Origin: Gnetum montanum
Taxonomy: Eukaryota; Streptophyta; Gnetopsida; Gnetales; Gnetaceae
Reading direction: 5' to 3'
Assembly: GCA_015680685.1 (NCBI GenBank)
Contig: MNCI01028834.1
Span: forward strand, 155,137-208,271
Length of the DNA stretch: 53,135 nt
The first letter of the stretch is position 1. Each line of letters begins with the position of its first letter. This document shows, piece by piece, positions 10,761 to 20,952 of the stretch. Both the position numbers and the translations under genes were made by a program. Below the pieces are notes generated by a model. The model made no database searches and was not told the DNA's origin. It saw only the letters and a list, made by a program, of their open reading frames with translations.

Positions 10761-12275
10761 TTGTGTTGGCCTTGACCTCCTCCATAAGGTCGAAGAAATA
10801 GATCTCTCACAAAGTAGACTTGTGTGTGGGTTTTTTGGCTTGCTTGGGGGTAGGGGCCATAGTGTTTAGTTGTGGCTTGCTAGTTATGGCCTTTGCTTCA
10901 GTAGTGGGGGTCGTGAGTTGCTCATTTGACCTCTTGCATTGTCATTTGGTAGGCCTACCAAGGTTGCCAGTTAGGGTGGCCCTTGAAGGAGAAAAGACCA
11001 ACATGTTTCCCACTGTTGGGCTTTAGGTAGGTGAGGGGCCATCACGTTGTGGCACCTTGATGAAAAATTACGGTTGTTCGGGAGTTGCTATTGTAGGGTT
11101 AGCTCATTGTGGCACCTTGATGATGAAGGATTGTTTAGTAGTTGTAGGTGCAACATCATGATAGTTTAACATCTTAGCAGATGAAGGCTATGGGACCCTA
11201 ACCATGAAGGGTGTTGTTGGTGCTCGAGGTGGTACTTTAATCACAAAAGAAGGCCTCTTGCTTGTGGTGGCCAAGGGAATCCTTGCCTTGCTAGGAGGCA
11301 CTCAGATCACAAAAGGTTTCTATGCATGTTTAGACTTTCCTCCTACATTGATGAAGTTTATGATGTAGGGGGCATCATCTACATTGGATTTGTTTGTTAC
11401 ATTGAGCATAAGATGGCCGCTTTCTATCATTCTTTATAGGTCATCCTACAAATCCTGATAGTTGTCCATGCTATGACTGAACATCTAGTGGTAGTGATAG
11501 AATTGGTCTAGTCAAAAGTCCTTTGGGATTGGGGGATCATTTGGCACTATTAAGGTGGGGTTCCTTAGTAGTTCATTGTACCTATCATGCCATCGGTGGG
11601 TAGTTTTTGATACTCATTTGTATTGGATTTGCTTGACCTTCAAAATTTGATCTAGTAACTTTGAGGGTTTCTTCAACAATGGGGTGTACTTTGAGCGATC
11701 ATTATGCTCAGAGTGGACCCTTGTAGTGGCTTGCACTATGGCTCCTATTAATGTGGGTGAGTTGGTGCTATATTTGGTAGCTTTATGTTTTGGGGCCTTA
11801 GGTTGCTTAGCCTTTGGTCCCTAGTTGGTTACTTTTGAAAGTGTGGCTACTATTGCCACTATTGTGTTTTTCTTACACACATGATAGTTTTTGTAGGCCA
11901 TAAAGGCTAGATTGTTACTTGCTTGCACTACCTCCTCTATGCCTTTCATTTGGGAAAAGGCTTGGTTGAGAGAAATTGGGGCTATGTAGTACAATTTTAA
12001 ATTGATGAAGTCATTAACTACACCATTGAAAATGGCCAACAGGTAAGTCTTTACTAGCAACTCGTAGATTTCTTGCAAGGTGGCACTCCATTGTTAGATG
12101 AATTTGGACATGGGGTTTTGGGGCCCCTACTTGACTTGCATGAGCTAGTTAAGAGTTGCTTCAGGTTTCAAGTTGTACCTAAATCCTGTCACAAATTGAC
12201 CAAGGAGATCATCTAGAAAAGAGATTGAGGCCCTAGATAACAAACAATACCAGTGTAAGGCCTTACTAGTTGTAG
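10760..12275 (-). pseudogene. gag: gag pseudogene of element B (N-terminal part missing)
   Basis: Minus-strand translation starts abruptly in mid-gag at SKALHWY (near 12262), which equals the ARKALD-stop-Y and SKALDWY positions of C and D. It continues through FVTGFRYNL and YLLAIFNGVVNDFI to LKLYYIAPISLNQAF (12078-11970). A Lys-rich linker and a proline-rich tail follow, with several stops, to about 10760. The N-terminal third, the leader and the primer-binding site are absent: the LTR end is joined directly to mid-gag. This suggests a deletion or recombination join rather than a simple element. Confidence 0.65.
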
Positions 12276-13922
12276 TGACCAAAAATGTTGATGGCTGGAA
12301 AGGTCATGTTGAGGGGTATGTGGCTGTGGTACAGCCCTAACCCCACCCCTGTCTAAAGGGTCATTGCTAGAGGGGAAAAATGGTGATGGTACACCTAAGA
12401 TAGTCTTGTCAATTAAATTGGAAATTATGGAGTGTTTTGACGAAAATGTGCTAGGGGTTTTTATAGATTTTTTGGTGTTATTAGGGCTAACTAAGCTCAA
12501 GCATAGTAGGGTTTCTTGATGTGAAAATGATAGTACAAGGATGAAAGTGTGTACAAAATATTTAAAAATGTAAGTATAATGGCAAATGCCAAAGAAAATG
12601 CTTGAAAATGCAATGAAGTTTGAGAGAGGAAGAATGGTGTGATCTTAAATAGGGGGAGGATAGCAATTGCAAAAGAGAGGTGAGGAGATATGCGGTGTAC
12701 AGATAGGTGCAGTAGGCAGCATAGTCATAATTTCTAAGTTGTTTGGGCTATGGAAACTAACATCTACCATGAATTCTATGCCTACGAGGTTGGCTACCGC
12801 AGTTGCTCCTGTGTGCTATGGTGTGTTGCAGTGTTCGGTGGTGTTCCAAGGTTTTGTCAAGATGCTAAGGATGTTTGGGTGTAGGAGTGCCAATGTGAAG
12901 ATGCCAATTTCTGAATGAAAAATGCTAAATAAGTGCCTCAAAATGCCAACCCCTAAAACATGAAATATAGAGTATTTATAGGATTAAGGTTAACATGAAC
13001 TACAGATTAGGTGCCACGTGGCAAAACAGTAGGTGAGGCTATGCTAACCCTAGCTAGGTTCCCACTGGAGCAACTAGTGCTATGCCTTGGTGTGCTCCAA
13101 TGGACCCTAAGAGACTACTAGACTATGACTACACTACTAAGATTACATGTGCTAAAGTTGAAAAGATTACAATGTACCTACAAATAGTGCAAAATAATGT
13201 AATTTGAAGGCTATGATTTGGGACTATGCTCTCCCATTTTTTGAGTGGGGTTAAGCATAGATACAATTTTGGGACAAATGGAGGATGTAAGGGAGATGCA
13301 AGTTGCTAATCTTGCTTGCCAGAGGAGTGTTGGAGCTAAGCTTTGAAAGCTATCTTGCATTGCTACACTACCTATGTTCTAGATTATAGCCCAACAGTTA
13401 GGGAAATTCTACAAGAGTTGAAGTCTAGCGTTGACTACACTAGCTATGCTCTAGAGTGTAGTAGGAAGATTGAGAGTGTAGCATTAATACTTAGAAAAAA
13501 TTGGCAAAATTTGTAGTCCTCATCTAGGCTACACTAGTTATGCTTTGGAGCATAATAGGGGTAGCCTCAAGAGTTAGGAAATTTTCCAAAATGATCCTTT
13601 CGTGCTAAGCTAGCTTAATAGCTTTTGGCTTAACACTTAGGCAAACTAACCACTGAAGTGCATGCTACATTGGCTATGCTCTAGAGTGTAGCAAGGAGAA
13701 TAGGAGTGTAGCACAACACTTAGAAAAATTTTTACAACTTTTATCGACTCTTGGAAAATTTTGCAAATATGGTTCTATGCTACATGCTACGTTGACTATG
13801 CTTTGGGGCATAGTCCTAGTAGTGGGAGCATGGGAAAAACACTTAGGAAAAATTTATCTCATGTTGACACTTAGAAAAATTTGCAGTTGAGGTGCTATCA
13901 CCCAAATTTGGTGGTGTTTCAT
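12276..13922 (-). repeat. LTR of element B (right-hand copy)
   Basis: On the minus strand the LTR starts TGAAACACCACC at 13922 and ends near GGTCACTACA at about 12276. It has a TATA box at 12973-12980 and a CCACGTGGCACC phrase near 13010. U3 carries repeated palindromes such as CTACACTCTAGAGCATAG (13435-13460, 13675-13700), each joined to AAAATTTTTCTAAGTGTT. Length is about 1.65 kb. It is preceded on the minus strand by a PPT-like GTCAATAAAGAGTGGCTAA, a context otherwise seen before a 3' LTR (30726-30738 in C). Confidence 0.7.
12973..12980 (-). promoter_or_regulatory. TATA box in right-hand LTR of element B
   Basis: TATAAATA on the minus strand, lying upstream of the ACCCCTAAAACAT-type phrase as in the LTRs of D and the other LTR of B. 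Confidence 0.5.
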
Positions 13923-14000
13923 TAGCCACTCTTTATTGACGTCTGAAGGAGTGGCTTGAGAAATGTTGACAAAGAATCCAAAACACCATAGCAGGTGTGA

Positions 14001-14256
14001 AACACCACCAATTTTAGGCTTATTTAGTTCAACAAAAATTTTTTCTAAGTGTCAAAACATGGAGAAATTTTTTCTAAGTTTGGTGCAACGCTTTGCAACA
14101 TAGATAACATACCACCATTGAGCCCTATTTTTTCAAAATTTTTCTAAGTGTCCTGTTACACTCCCAATTTGCTTGCTATGCTCTCTAGCATAGCCAGTGT
14201 AGCACATGGTTCCATGGCTAGTCTACACAAGTGCCAAGCCAGAAGTGATCAAGGGT
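14001..14256 (+). repeat. First piece of the 5' LTR of element D
   Basis: The sequence begins TGAAACACCACCAATTTTAG and continues with TTTTTCTAAGTGTCAAAACA and a TATGCTCTCTAGCATAG palindrome. These match the start and U3 of the B LTR on the opposite strand. It stops at 14256 where the C 5' LTR starts. Sequence of the same type resumes at 38538 and again at 42290, so C appears to have inserted into this LTR. Confidence 0.55.
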
Positions 14257-14539
14257 TGTAAAACACCCCAAAATTCGAAGGCATGCTTACTTCACTAGGC
14301 TTTTGCAATTCGCGCAGCATCATTGCAGTTCTTTAGGAGATGAATGCTCTGATTTTTAGACTACCCAGATTTGGCAAGTTGTCTACCCTAGGTGCTAATA
14401 GGCTAAACAGATTCTCTAGGCTGCCCACCTGAGCAGTTCACCTAGCTGACCATGCACTTAGGAGTGATGCGTGGAATTGTGGGCGATTCTCAGAATGCAA
14501 AAGATGCTTCGGCAAGTTTTTTAAGGCATGAAGTTTGCT

Positions 14540-15004
14540 ACGCTATGCTGTGCCTCACTATGTAGCATAGCAGGCTTCAGAAAATGTTTGTAGAAGCAGA
14601 GTGCTATGCTACGCTATACAGCATAGCACAGCGTAGGAAAAGCTATACGGCTGGTCCCCTCACTCGACTTCAAGTCCTTCAGTAATGTCTCTTTTCGTCA
14701 GAAAGCAACATACCATGTCTTCTAGGATTCTATGCTAAGCTACATGGTGTAGCAAGGCGCAGGAATTCTGGGGAAGTGATAGAAGGCAGCTCAAAGGGCA
14801 AGATCAACAAGTTTGTAAGTTTTACATTTCAAAAGGTAGAGTTTATAGATTGGCAAAGTCTTTGTGACTAAGGCTAGTTGCTATGCTACGCTACGCTACA
14901 TAGCATAGCATAGCGTAGTAAGTATGTAACACACATATAGTGAAACGTGTGACAAGATGCTACGCTACGCCGAACATGCTATGCTTCAAAGCATAGCATA
15001 ACAT
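14540..15004. repeat. U3 palindrome array in the C LTR
   Basis: Five hairpin-capable clusters built from GCTATGCTACGC and its complement GCGTAGCATAGC. The clearest one is at 14879-14920, with arms GCTATGCTACGCTACG and CATAGCATAGCGTAG around a short loop. CpG is kept in these arms although it is scarce nearby. Their position upstream of the TATA box is that of LTR enhancer sequences. Confidence 0.75.
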
Positions 15005-15237
15005 GATGGGTGGTTGTGCGACATTAATGCACTTCACCTAATTGAATCGTTGGCACATGTCTCCAGACGCTGACGGCGTAATTACGGTGTGGCAGGCTCG
15101 CAACTACGGCATGGAAGGCTCGTAATAACAATGGTCATGCATGTCCAATGCTCATGCAAATACATGTAGCGTAGACAAGTCAACGTGGGCCCAAGGCATG
15201 TGGCATCCAAACCACCCCTTTCATGCCCCCTTGGTCC

Positions 15238-15245
15238 TATAAATA
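15238..15245 (+). promoter_or_regulatory. TATA box of the C 5' LTR
   Basis: TATAAATA preceded by CCTTGGTCC, about 620 bp before the LTR end. It would give transcription of the gag-pol RNA. The matching region of the 3' LTR is missing. Confidence 0.65.
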
Positions 15246-15857
15246 CCTTGATGAGCAATGCTCGAAAGGTTGGTCCCCAAATGTTCTTTGGCAAAAACAA
15301 GCAAGTTAGCATTATAACCTTAAGCACTGTAATCTTTCTGTTTGACACTATAAATAGTTAGCATTCTCAGTTTTCCTTTTGCTCTATTCTTTTCTACCAC
15401 ATTGGTAGAATTTTCACATTGTCAGCCCCTGAGCCTGCGCCCAAGCACACAGTGTTTCTACTCTACACGTCTTGGTTACTCTCGGGATCTCTGCACTTCT
15501 CAGTGCTATGCAACTGACTGTATCTATTTTGATAGAGCAAAGTTGTAGCTTCTAAGTGGTGCACTTTTCTAACTGCATTTTACTTTGTTTCCTACTTATT
15601 GCTGCATTTTACACTGTTTTCTGTCTCTCTTACATTTAAGAATTACTTCATGCTATCATTTCCATTTTCAAACCACACATTGAAAAAATTTATATAGACA
15701 TTGACTAAGTCCTTGTTTGATTGACTAGACCATTTAGGGCACCCTGTATCTGTTCCATCTAGCACGGCCCTCCCGTGGATACGGGGTTGAGACTATCCGT
15801 GACTGCCGACCCCTCGGTGTTTTCCAGTGACCAACATTTTCGATCGCTACAGGTTTC

Positions 15858-15876
15858 TGGCGCTAGAAGGAGGGCC
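15858..15876 (+). promoter_or_regulatory. Primer-binding site of element C
   Basis: TGGCGCTAGAAGGAGGGCC directly follows the LTR end, beginning with the TGG expected for pairing with a tRNA CCA end. Element D has TGATGCTAGAAGGAGGGCC at the same place (43721). I could not assign the tRNA from memory. Confidence 0.65.
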
Positions 15877-15879
15877 TTT

Positions 15880-16385
15880 TAGTGGCCTTTCTATGTGTCA
15901 TGGTAGTCTTGTAAGCCTTCTACACCCTAATACGTATTAGCATAAACTTGACACCCGTCTATGGTTGTTTACGCATCGTGCGATGTAGATCGATCACCTC
16001 AATGGTTCCTGAGGAACCCTATAGGACGTAAAGCCTCCAATCGCCAGTTAAATTGCCTATCTTACAGTATTCTTACATGCACTTTCTACCCTATCACGCA
16101 CTTGCATAAATGTGACACCCTTCTGTGGGTGGTTATGCATTGTGTGGTATAGATCGGTCACTTCAACGATTCCTTGGGAACCCGGAAAGACATAGAGCCT
16201 TTTTTATTACCTTTCAATTTCTTTCCTGTCTTACGGTAGTCTTGCACATGATCTGTACCTTATTGCGCACTTGTGTAAACGTGACACCCTTCCGCGGTTG
16301 TTTACACATCGTGTGGTATACATTGGTTGCCTCGACGGTTCCTCAGGAACCCTATGAGACATAAAGCCTTTTTGATTACTTTCCA
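15880..16385 (+). repeat. Triplicated ~160-bp leader repeat of element C
   Basis: Three tandem copies lie between the primer site and gag: about 15893-16050, 16057-16205 and 16215-16375. Each copy has GTAGTCTTG or a variant, a GACACCC phrase, TTTAC/TTATGCAT, a GTAGATCG-like phrase and a hairpin such as GGTTCCTGAGGAACC (16001), then AAAGCC. Element D has a single decayed copy (43750-43955). Confidence 0.8.
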
Positions 16386-16472
16386 ATTTCTTGCTCTTCT
16401 TATTTGCGAAACTGTTTAGCTTTCTAATCTTTTCACTTTTTTTTGTTTGAAAAACTATTTAGCTACGTAACA

Positions 16473-18910
16473 ATGGATTTTTCGAACATTACCACTAATG
16501 CCTTCAATGTTGAAGTTCCCATCATGGTTCAAGGCACTACTAGTGCTGAAAAACCACTGAACCCGACGCTGGAAACATGTCGATCCCTCAGGATCCAAAA
16601 TCGGGGACCTGAGGGCTTGGCCAAGCAACATGAACGCTAAAACTTCCTCTATGCAAAGGTGCAGGAAAATTTGCCCTTGGATGTACATGAACTCAAAGAA
16701 AAATGTAGCTTCGAGTTTGCTTAATACAATGGGAAGGAATTTGTTCCCACTCCCAGTGCTTCCTTGCCTTTGACATAGAAGAATCAATGGCTTATAGACT
16801 AGCTAATCTAGTTGGCTAGGCTTAGGGAGTAGTAGGATATAGCGTCCAACCACGAGAACATCTTCCAAGATGGACAAGAGGAGCTTGATTCTCAATCTGA
16901 CAGGGGAGGTTAGGCCAACCCCGTCGTGGTCTCGTCTACCTAGTCCTTATGGGCCAATCCATTTTCTATCACCACTCCCTTTGTAATCATGCCTATGCTT
17001 CCACAACTCACGATTACAACTGCCATGGGTAACCATGTCAACCCCACAGAATTTCAATGCCCTTTCTTACCTATTTCACCTGTTTCGTTTGTGGCCACTG
17101 TTCCTTTGCAAACTGTTTAGTAGTCCATTCCCATAGCACATCATACACGAATCACGGCTACCCTACCACACATAGATACTGTACCTACTTCACAACCATA
17201 CACAACTTCCATTTCCATTCCTACGTTCATGTCTATTCCACCCATCACGGCGGGCCTGGACCTGTCCACATGGTGGGCCCCATTTGCTTCTTCTCCTATT
17301 CCACAACTGTCGCAGATGTCTCATTATGTTTGTCCTTAGGCCCACCAAGCCTCGCAAATGGTACAAACCAACACGGGGCTATGGTCTATGCTGCCGGTGA
17401 CATAAACGATCTATCTGATGGCCCAATCCATGGTTATCGCTCCACTGGCACCACTTGCTGGGTGGTGGACAATGCAAGAAACACCATCTGCCGGGGTTAT
17501 CCCAATGGTACTACCAATGGGTCATGCAACCACCCTTGCCATGCCATAGGTGGCAGCTGCCTTTGCACGTCCCTAACCGTCCACAATGTCACAGGGTCTA
17601 GACCAAGCATTCCAGCTTATCCAGACCCTTACTAAGGAAATAAAATGCCTTAAAGCTACTGGGTCTAACATGGTACAAGTCATGGATGTTTACCAGGATG
17701 ACTCCTTTAGTCTTGCAATCCCTACTCTGATACTACCCCCAGGGATGTCCCTCCCTCACTTCACAAAGTATAATAGGGAGGGAGATCCCAATGCACATCT
17801 TATTACCTTTAGATTTGAATCCCTGCTATTGCAACAATGGCCGCACACGATTATTCATGTCTTTGCTATGTCTCTAGCTAGGAAAGCCCTGGATTAGTAT
17901 CGTGCACTGCCACACTCATCTATTTCGACTTTAGAAGAGCTTTTGACCTAGTTTGTGACACACTTCAAGTACAACTTAAAGCTAGAAACCATGCTGGATT
18001 AGTTGATGAGCATGAAGCAAGACCCTCTAGAGCCAATCCAGAAGTTCATTCGGCATTGGAGCACAACCCTTAACGAAATTTGTGAGCCCATCGTGGAGGC
18101 CCACTTGCTAACCATCTTTAAGGGTGCAATGAATGACTTTATCAAGTCTAAACTGTACTACCTCGCTCCTCACTCTCTTAGTCACACTTGTTCTTAGACT
18201 AAGAGCATATAGGACATGGACGAGACAAGCAAACACCCAGCCTACATCACCTACAAAAACACCTTCATAAAGAAAGAAAAGAGTAAGGCCCCAATAGCCG
18301 GAGTGGTCGCTGTGGTGACCGAGGCCAATCCCAAACCTAGTAAAAATGGTAACAAGAATGCTAAGAAGCCAGCTGCACCCATGGCTAACCCTGTGCCCAA
18401 GTAGGGCCACATATCATAGCCTATCATACTCGTGCCTGAGACATCTGCATAACCCAAATCCAACTTTGAGTGCAAAGATCATTCAAAGTACACTCCTCTT
18501 CCTCTCAAGCTTTCAGATCTTCTGAAGCAGCTACTAGTAGCAAGATATATACAACACAAGCAGATGTCGGAAGAAGGAATTAGGAAACATCAATGCTACT
18601 ACGAGCTCCTTAGGAAACCCCTCTTTGGCCCTACCCAATGAGCCCCTAGTCCCTAAGGGTTTTAGATTGAACAGGTTTTTTGACTATGACCAATAGTGTG
18701 ATCACAACAAAGATTACTGTCTAGCGTTGTAGGATGACATCCAAAGATTAACCGACCAAGGAAAACTAGTGTTGGATGAAAGCAACCCAGTATGCCCTAA
18801 AAATCAATCTATACATGTCTACATAGATCCCCTCAACACTAACAAGGTGGGTTATGTCATCAATGCCATCGGTATTGATAGTGATCTTAGGCCACCCTAG
18901 CAGCCATTTG
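16473..18910 (+). pseudogene. gag: gag pseudogene of element C
   Basis: Gag forms the cytoplasmic particle around the RNA. The ATG at 16473 is chosen because it opens a frame with MDFSNITTNAFNVEV at the place where D has MNPINTLATA (44181). A long Pro/Gln/Ser-rich segment (16900-17590) follows, then PHFTKYNREGDPN (17755). The helical core comes next: ARKALD-stop-Y, FKYNLKLE, FIRHWSTTLNEI and HLLTIFKGAMNDFIKSKLYY (17880-18170). A Lys/Ala-rich linker leads to FECKDHSKYTPLP (18465) and a tail with DHNKDYCLAL (18700) like the Tat zinc-knuckle segment. Several TAG stops and frameshifts interrupt it. The frame shifts near 16640 and in the tail near 18600-18680. Confidence 0.78.
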
Positions 18911-19439
18911 TGGTCTGTGTGCCTTAGCATAGTGTGGCAGCACCACTAGTGGCTGGGTGAAGCTCACAAAAGCCATTCATTCTGAGAGTTCCTCCACGGG
19001 CATCCATCTCCGTGCCACCTATTAGCAAAACTGCGCTACCCCACCCATTAAGACCTTTAGCTCTATTTATCATCAGGGGGTTGACTCCTTCAATAGCCCC
19101 CATCCCATGCAAAACAGCTGAACCACCTTCTCATCCTAAAAGGTGAGAATTTTTTTCATAGGTGAGACGTCGAAGGGAAGTACCATCCAAGGTACTCCGA
19201 AGCCTATGTCTTTTCCCCCCTGCATCTGTGCCTCTGTCGCCAAAGATGAGTGTTTCCATGACCATAGAGTCCATGTCGCCTTGCCCAAAAGGATTTGAAC
19301 TCAAATCAGAAGTCACCCCTCCTCGGGAAATTTGTCTTCTAGGACTAATAGAAGAGGAGGAAAGCATTAAATAGGGGGTGGCCAAGACCTCTTAAATGCC
19401 CTCACTCAGGTTAAACAAGCTCTAAAATAAAAAAACACT

Positions 19440-20280
19440 ATATTGAGCTTGTATGACCTAATCATGATGTCTGTCCCACACCACGAGACTCTAATCCGCA
19501 TGTTGACAGCAATTCCGATCAATGAAGACGTGCTAGTGGAAGAGGAAGTGATCTACTCAATCATGATCCCCTCCACACCTACAGGGCTAGAACCCCCTCA
19601 ACTAACTTTCTGCAACGACGCCATTAGGGAAGATGCTAAAATGGGTCAGGTGACTACAACACCCCTTTTCATCATAATTCGGTTCGGCCAACATCGGATC
19701 CAAAGGGTACATGTCGATGATGGGGTTGCTATGAACATGATGCCCTTTCCTATTGTGGAAAAACTAGGCTTGGTAGACCAGATGAAACCCACAACGACAT
19801 CATGTCTGAGGTCATTCAATGTGGCATGGGTCATGATGAAGGGCACAGTCCACATAGACTTCGTAGCAGGGGACTAGTTCTTCACAAACGCAACATTGAT
19901 CGTGGTCGAGGAATGCCCGAGTTTAACCTAATCCTTGGGAGGTCATGGTTAGTGCAGCTTAGGATTGTCTCCTCACCCACACACCAGGAGATCCACTTGC
20001 CTTACGCAAGTAGAGAGGTGGTGATCCGCGGTGATGAGGTAGCAACACGAGCAATCCACAATGTAGGCATGGAATAGGGCTTAGAGGTTATAAATTCTAA
20101 GAATGAAGCACCTGTTGTAGCTTACATTGACCACCTAGCAGGAGGATTGGCTCAGCAAGATGACCACCAAAATGAAAATGCATGGGCTGAGTTACCCTTC
20201 CAAGTGGGGGGCAACGATGTATATGAAGGCCCTGGTAGAGTGCCTCGACCTTATGTTTTGCTCAACCCGCATTAGGTTAA
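19440..20280 (+). pseudogene. aspartic protease pseudogene of element C
   Basis: The frame opens with LSLYDLIMMSVPHHE (19447) and runs with few breaks through IQRVHVDDGVAMNMM (19700-19740), where VDDG stands in the active-site position usually held by D[ST]G. It continues to VEECPSFNLILGRSWL (19903-19950) and HLPYASREVVIRGDE. It then passes into an acidic tail ending near NPH (20272). A TAG at 19875 splits it into two pieces in the same frame. The protease would cut Gag-Pol within particles. The next coding on this strand is pol, about 5.6 kb further on. Confidence 0.78.
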
Positions 20281-20339
20281 GAAGTAGCTACACCTAACAT
20301 AGAAATCCCACTACTTCCTGCCCACGCACCATCCTTGTG

Positions 20340-20575
20340 CATTTACACAATGGCCTGAAATGACCTAAAACTAACAAGGTGCATTCACGTAGTGGCCCAA
20401 AATGGCCTAAAACTAGCAATGGCCCAAAACGGCTAAAAAATAGCAATGAGCATTTATACAATGGCCCAAAATGGCCTAAAACTTGCAACATGCCTGAAAT
20501 GGCCTAAAACTAGCAACGACCCAAAATGTCTTAAAACTAGCAATGGCCCGAAATGGCCTAAAACTAGTACAAAAG
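20340..20575 (+). repeat. Post-protease spacer repeats of element C
   Basis: About seven units resembling AATGGCCTAAAACTAGCA lie at 20350, 20400, 20430, 20468, 20500, 20525 and 20550. They separate protease from the 3' end of the antisense gene, as in A and D. Confidence 0.8.
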
Positions 20576-20863
20576 AGTGAAAGTTTAGCATGACGTTCAG
20601 CGCATACACAACGTACAAGTTAGCATGAGAACCAATCCATCTGTTGATTCAAAATTCTAGTGTCATGGCCAATGTTTACAAAATTTTACAAAATTTCAAA
20701 AAAAAAATTTCAAAAAAGATCCCATGCTGTCATGGGTTGTTTTTGTTCACATCATCCTCACCATCTACTTTTGCATTGTTTCCCTTTGCATTGCCATCCC
20801 CTGGGTTGTTTCCTACTGAGTCCCAATTCCCTCCTTCTACGGGCCCTGCACCCTCATCCAGAT

Positions 20864-20952
20864 CTTGCATCATAGGAATGAAGTAGACAGCTAAAGAAAT
20901 GCACATAAGTCGCAACATAGCATAAACATTAATACAGTAGAAAAAAACCAAC
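20864..20952 (-). other. Intron near the 3' end of the C antisense gene
   Basis: The donor on the minus strand is CTTCTCAG|GTTGGTTTTTTTC, matching CCTCTTAG|GTTATTTTTTTTC in A (3601). The proposed acceptor ATGCAAG|ATCTGG gives 89 bp, against 91 bp in A (3511-3601). The acceptor choice is less certain than the donor. Confidence 0.55.

Larger units (their letters stand above)
6948..13985 (-). mobile_element. Element B: internally deleted Tat-like retrotransposon on the minus strand
   Basis: Read leftwards from 13985, this is about 65 bp of pre-LTR sequence, an LTR (13922-12276), the middle of gag, protease, post-protease repeats, post-integrase-type repeats, a 3' non-coding region and a second LTR (about 8300-6948). 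It has no antisense gene, RT, RNase H or integrase, so it could not move without help. The two LTRs share a minus-strand TATA box, the CCACGTGGCAC phrase, the ACCCCTAAAACAT-type phrase and LTR ends like those of C and D. The left LTR ends near GGTCGTTATAGG and the right one near GGTCACTACA. I could not find a clear target-site duplication. Confidence 0.7.
14257..15857 (+). repeat. 5' LTR of element C
   Basis: It starts TGTAAAACACCCC and ends GGTTTC just before the primer site. The 3' copy starts TGAAACATCCC (30739) and also ends GGTTTC (38536), so the original ends were probably TGAAAC...GGTTTCA. The first ~607 bp match 30739-31343 and the last ~170 bp match 38365-38537. U3 contains five clusters of GCTACGC/GCATAGC palindromes (14540-14575, 14600-14638, 14728-14758, 14879-14920, 14958-15004). 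A TATA box lies at 15238. Confidence 0.85.

Noticed and set aside
14540-15004. Possible CRISPR-like or satellite array in the C LTR
   Set aside because: Units are inverted, irregularly spaced and degenerate, in plant repeat DNA inside an LTR. They are palindrome clusters, not a direct-repeat array with spacers.
17057-17635. Long open frame of 192 codons rich in His, Thr and Tyr
   Set aside because: It overlaps the Pro/Gln-rich part of gag of element C in another frame. The sense frame continues into the conserved Gag core (PHFTKYNREGDPN), whereas this one ends and matches nothing in A or D.
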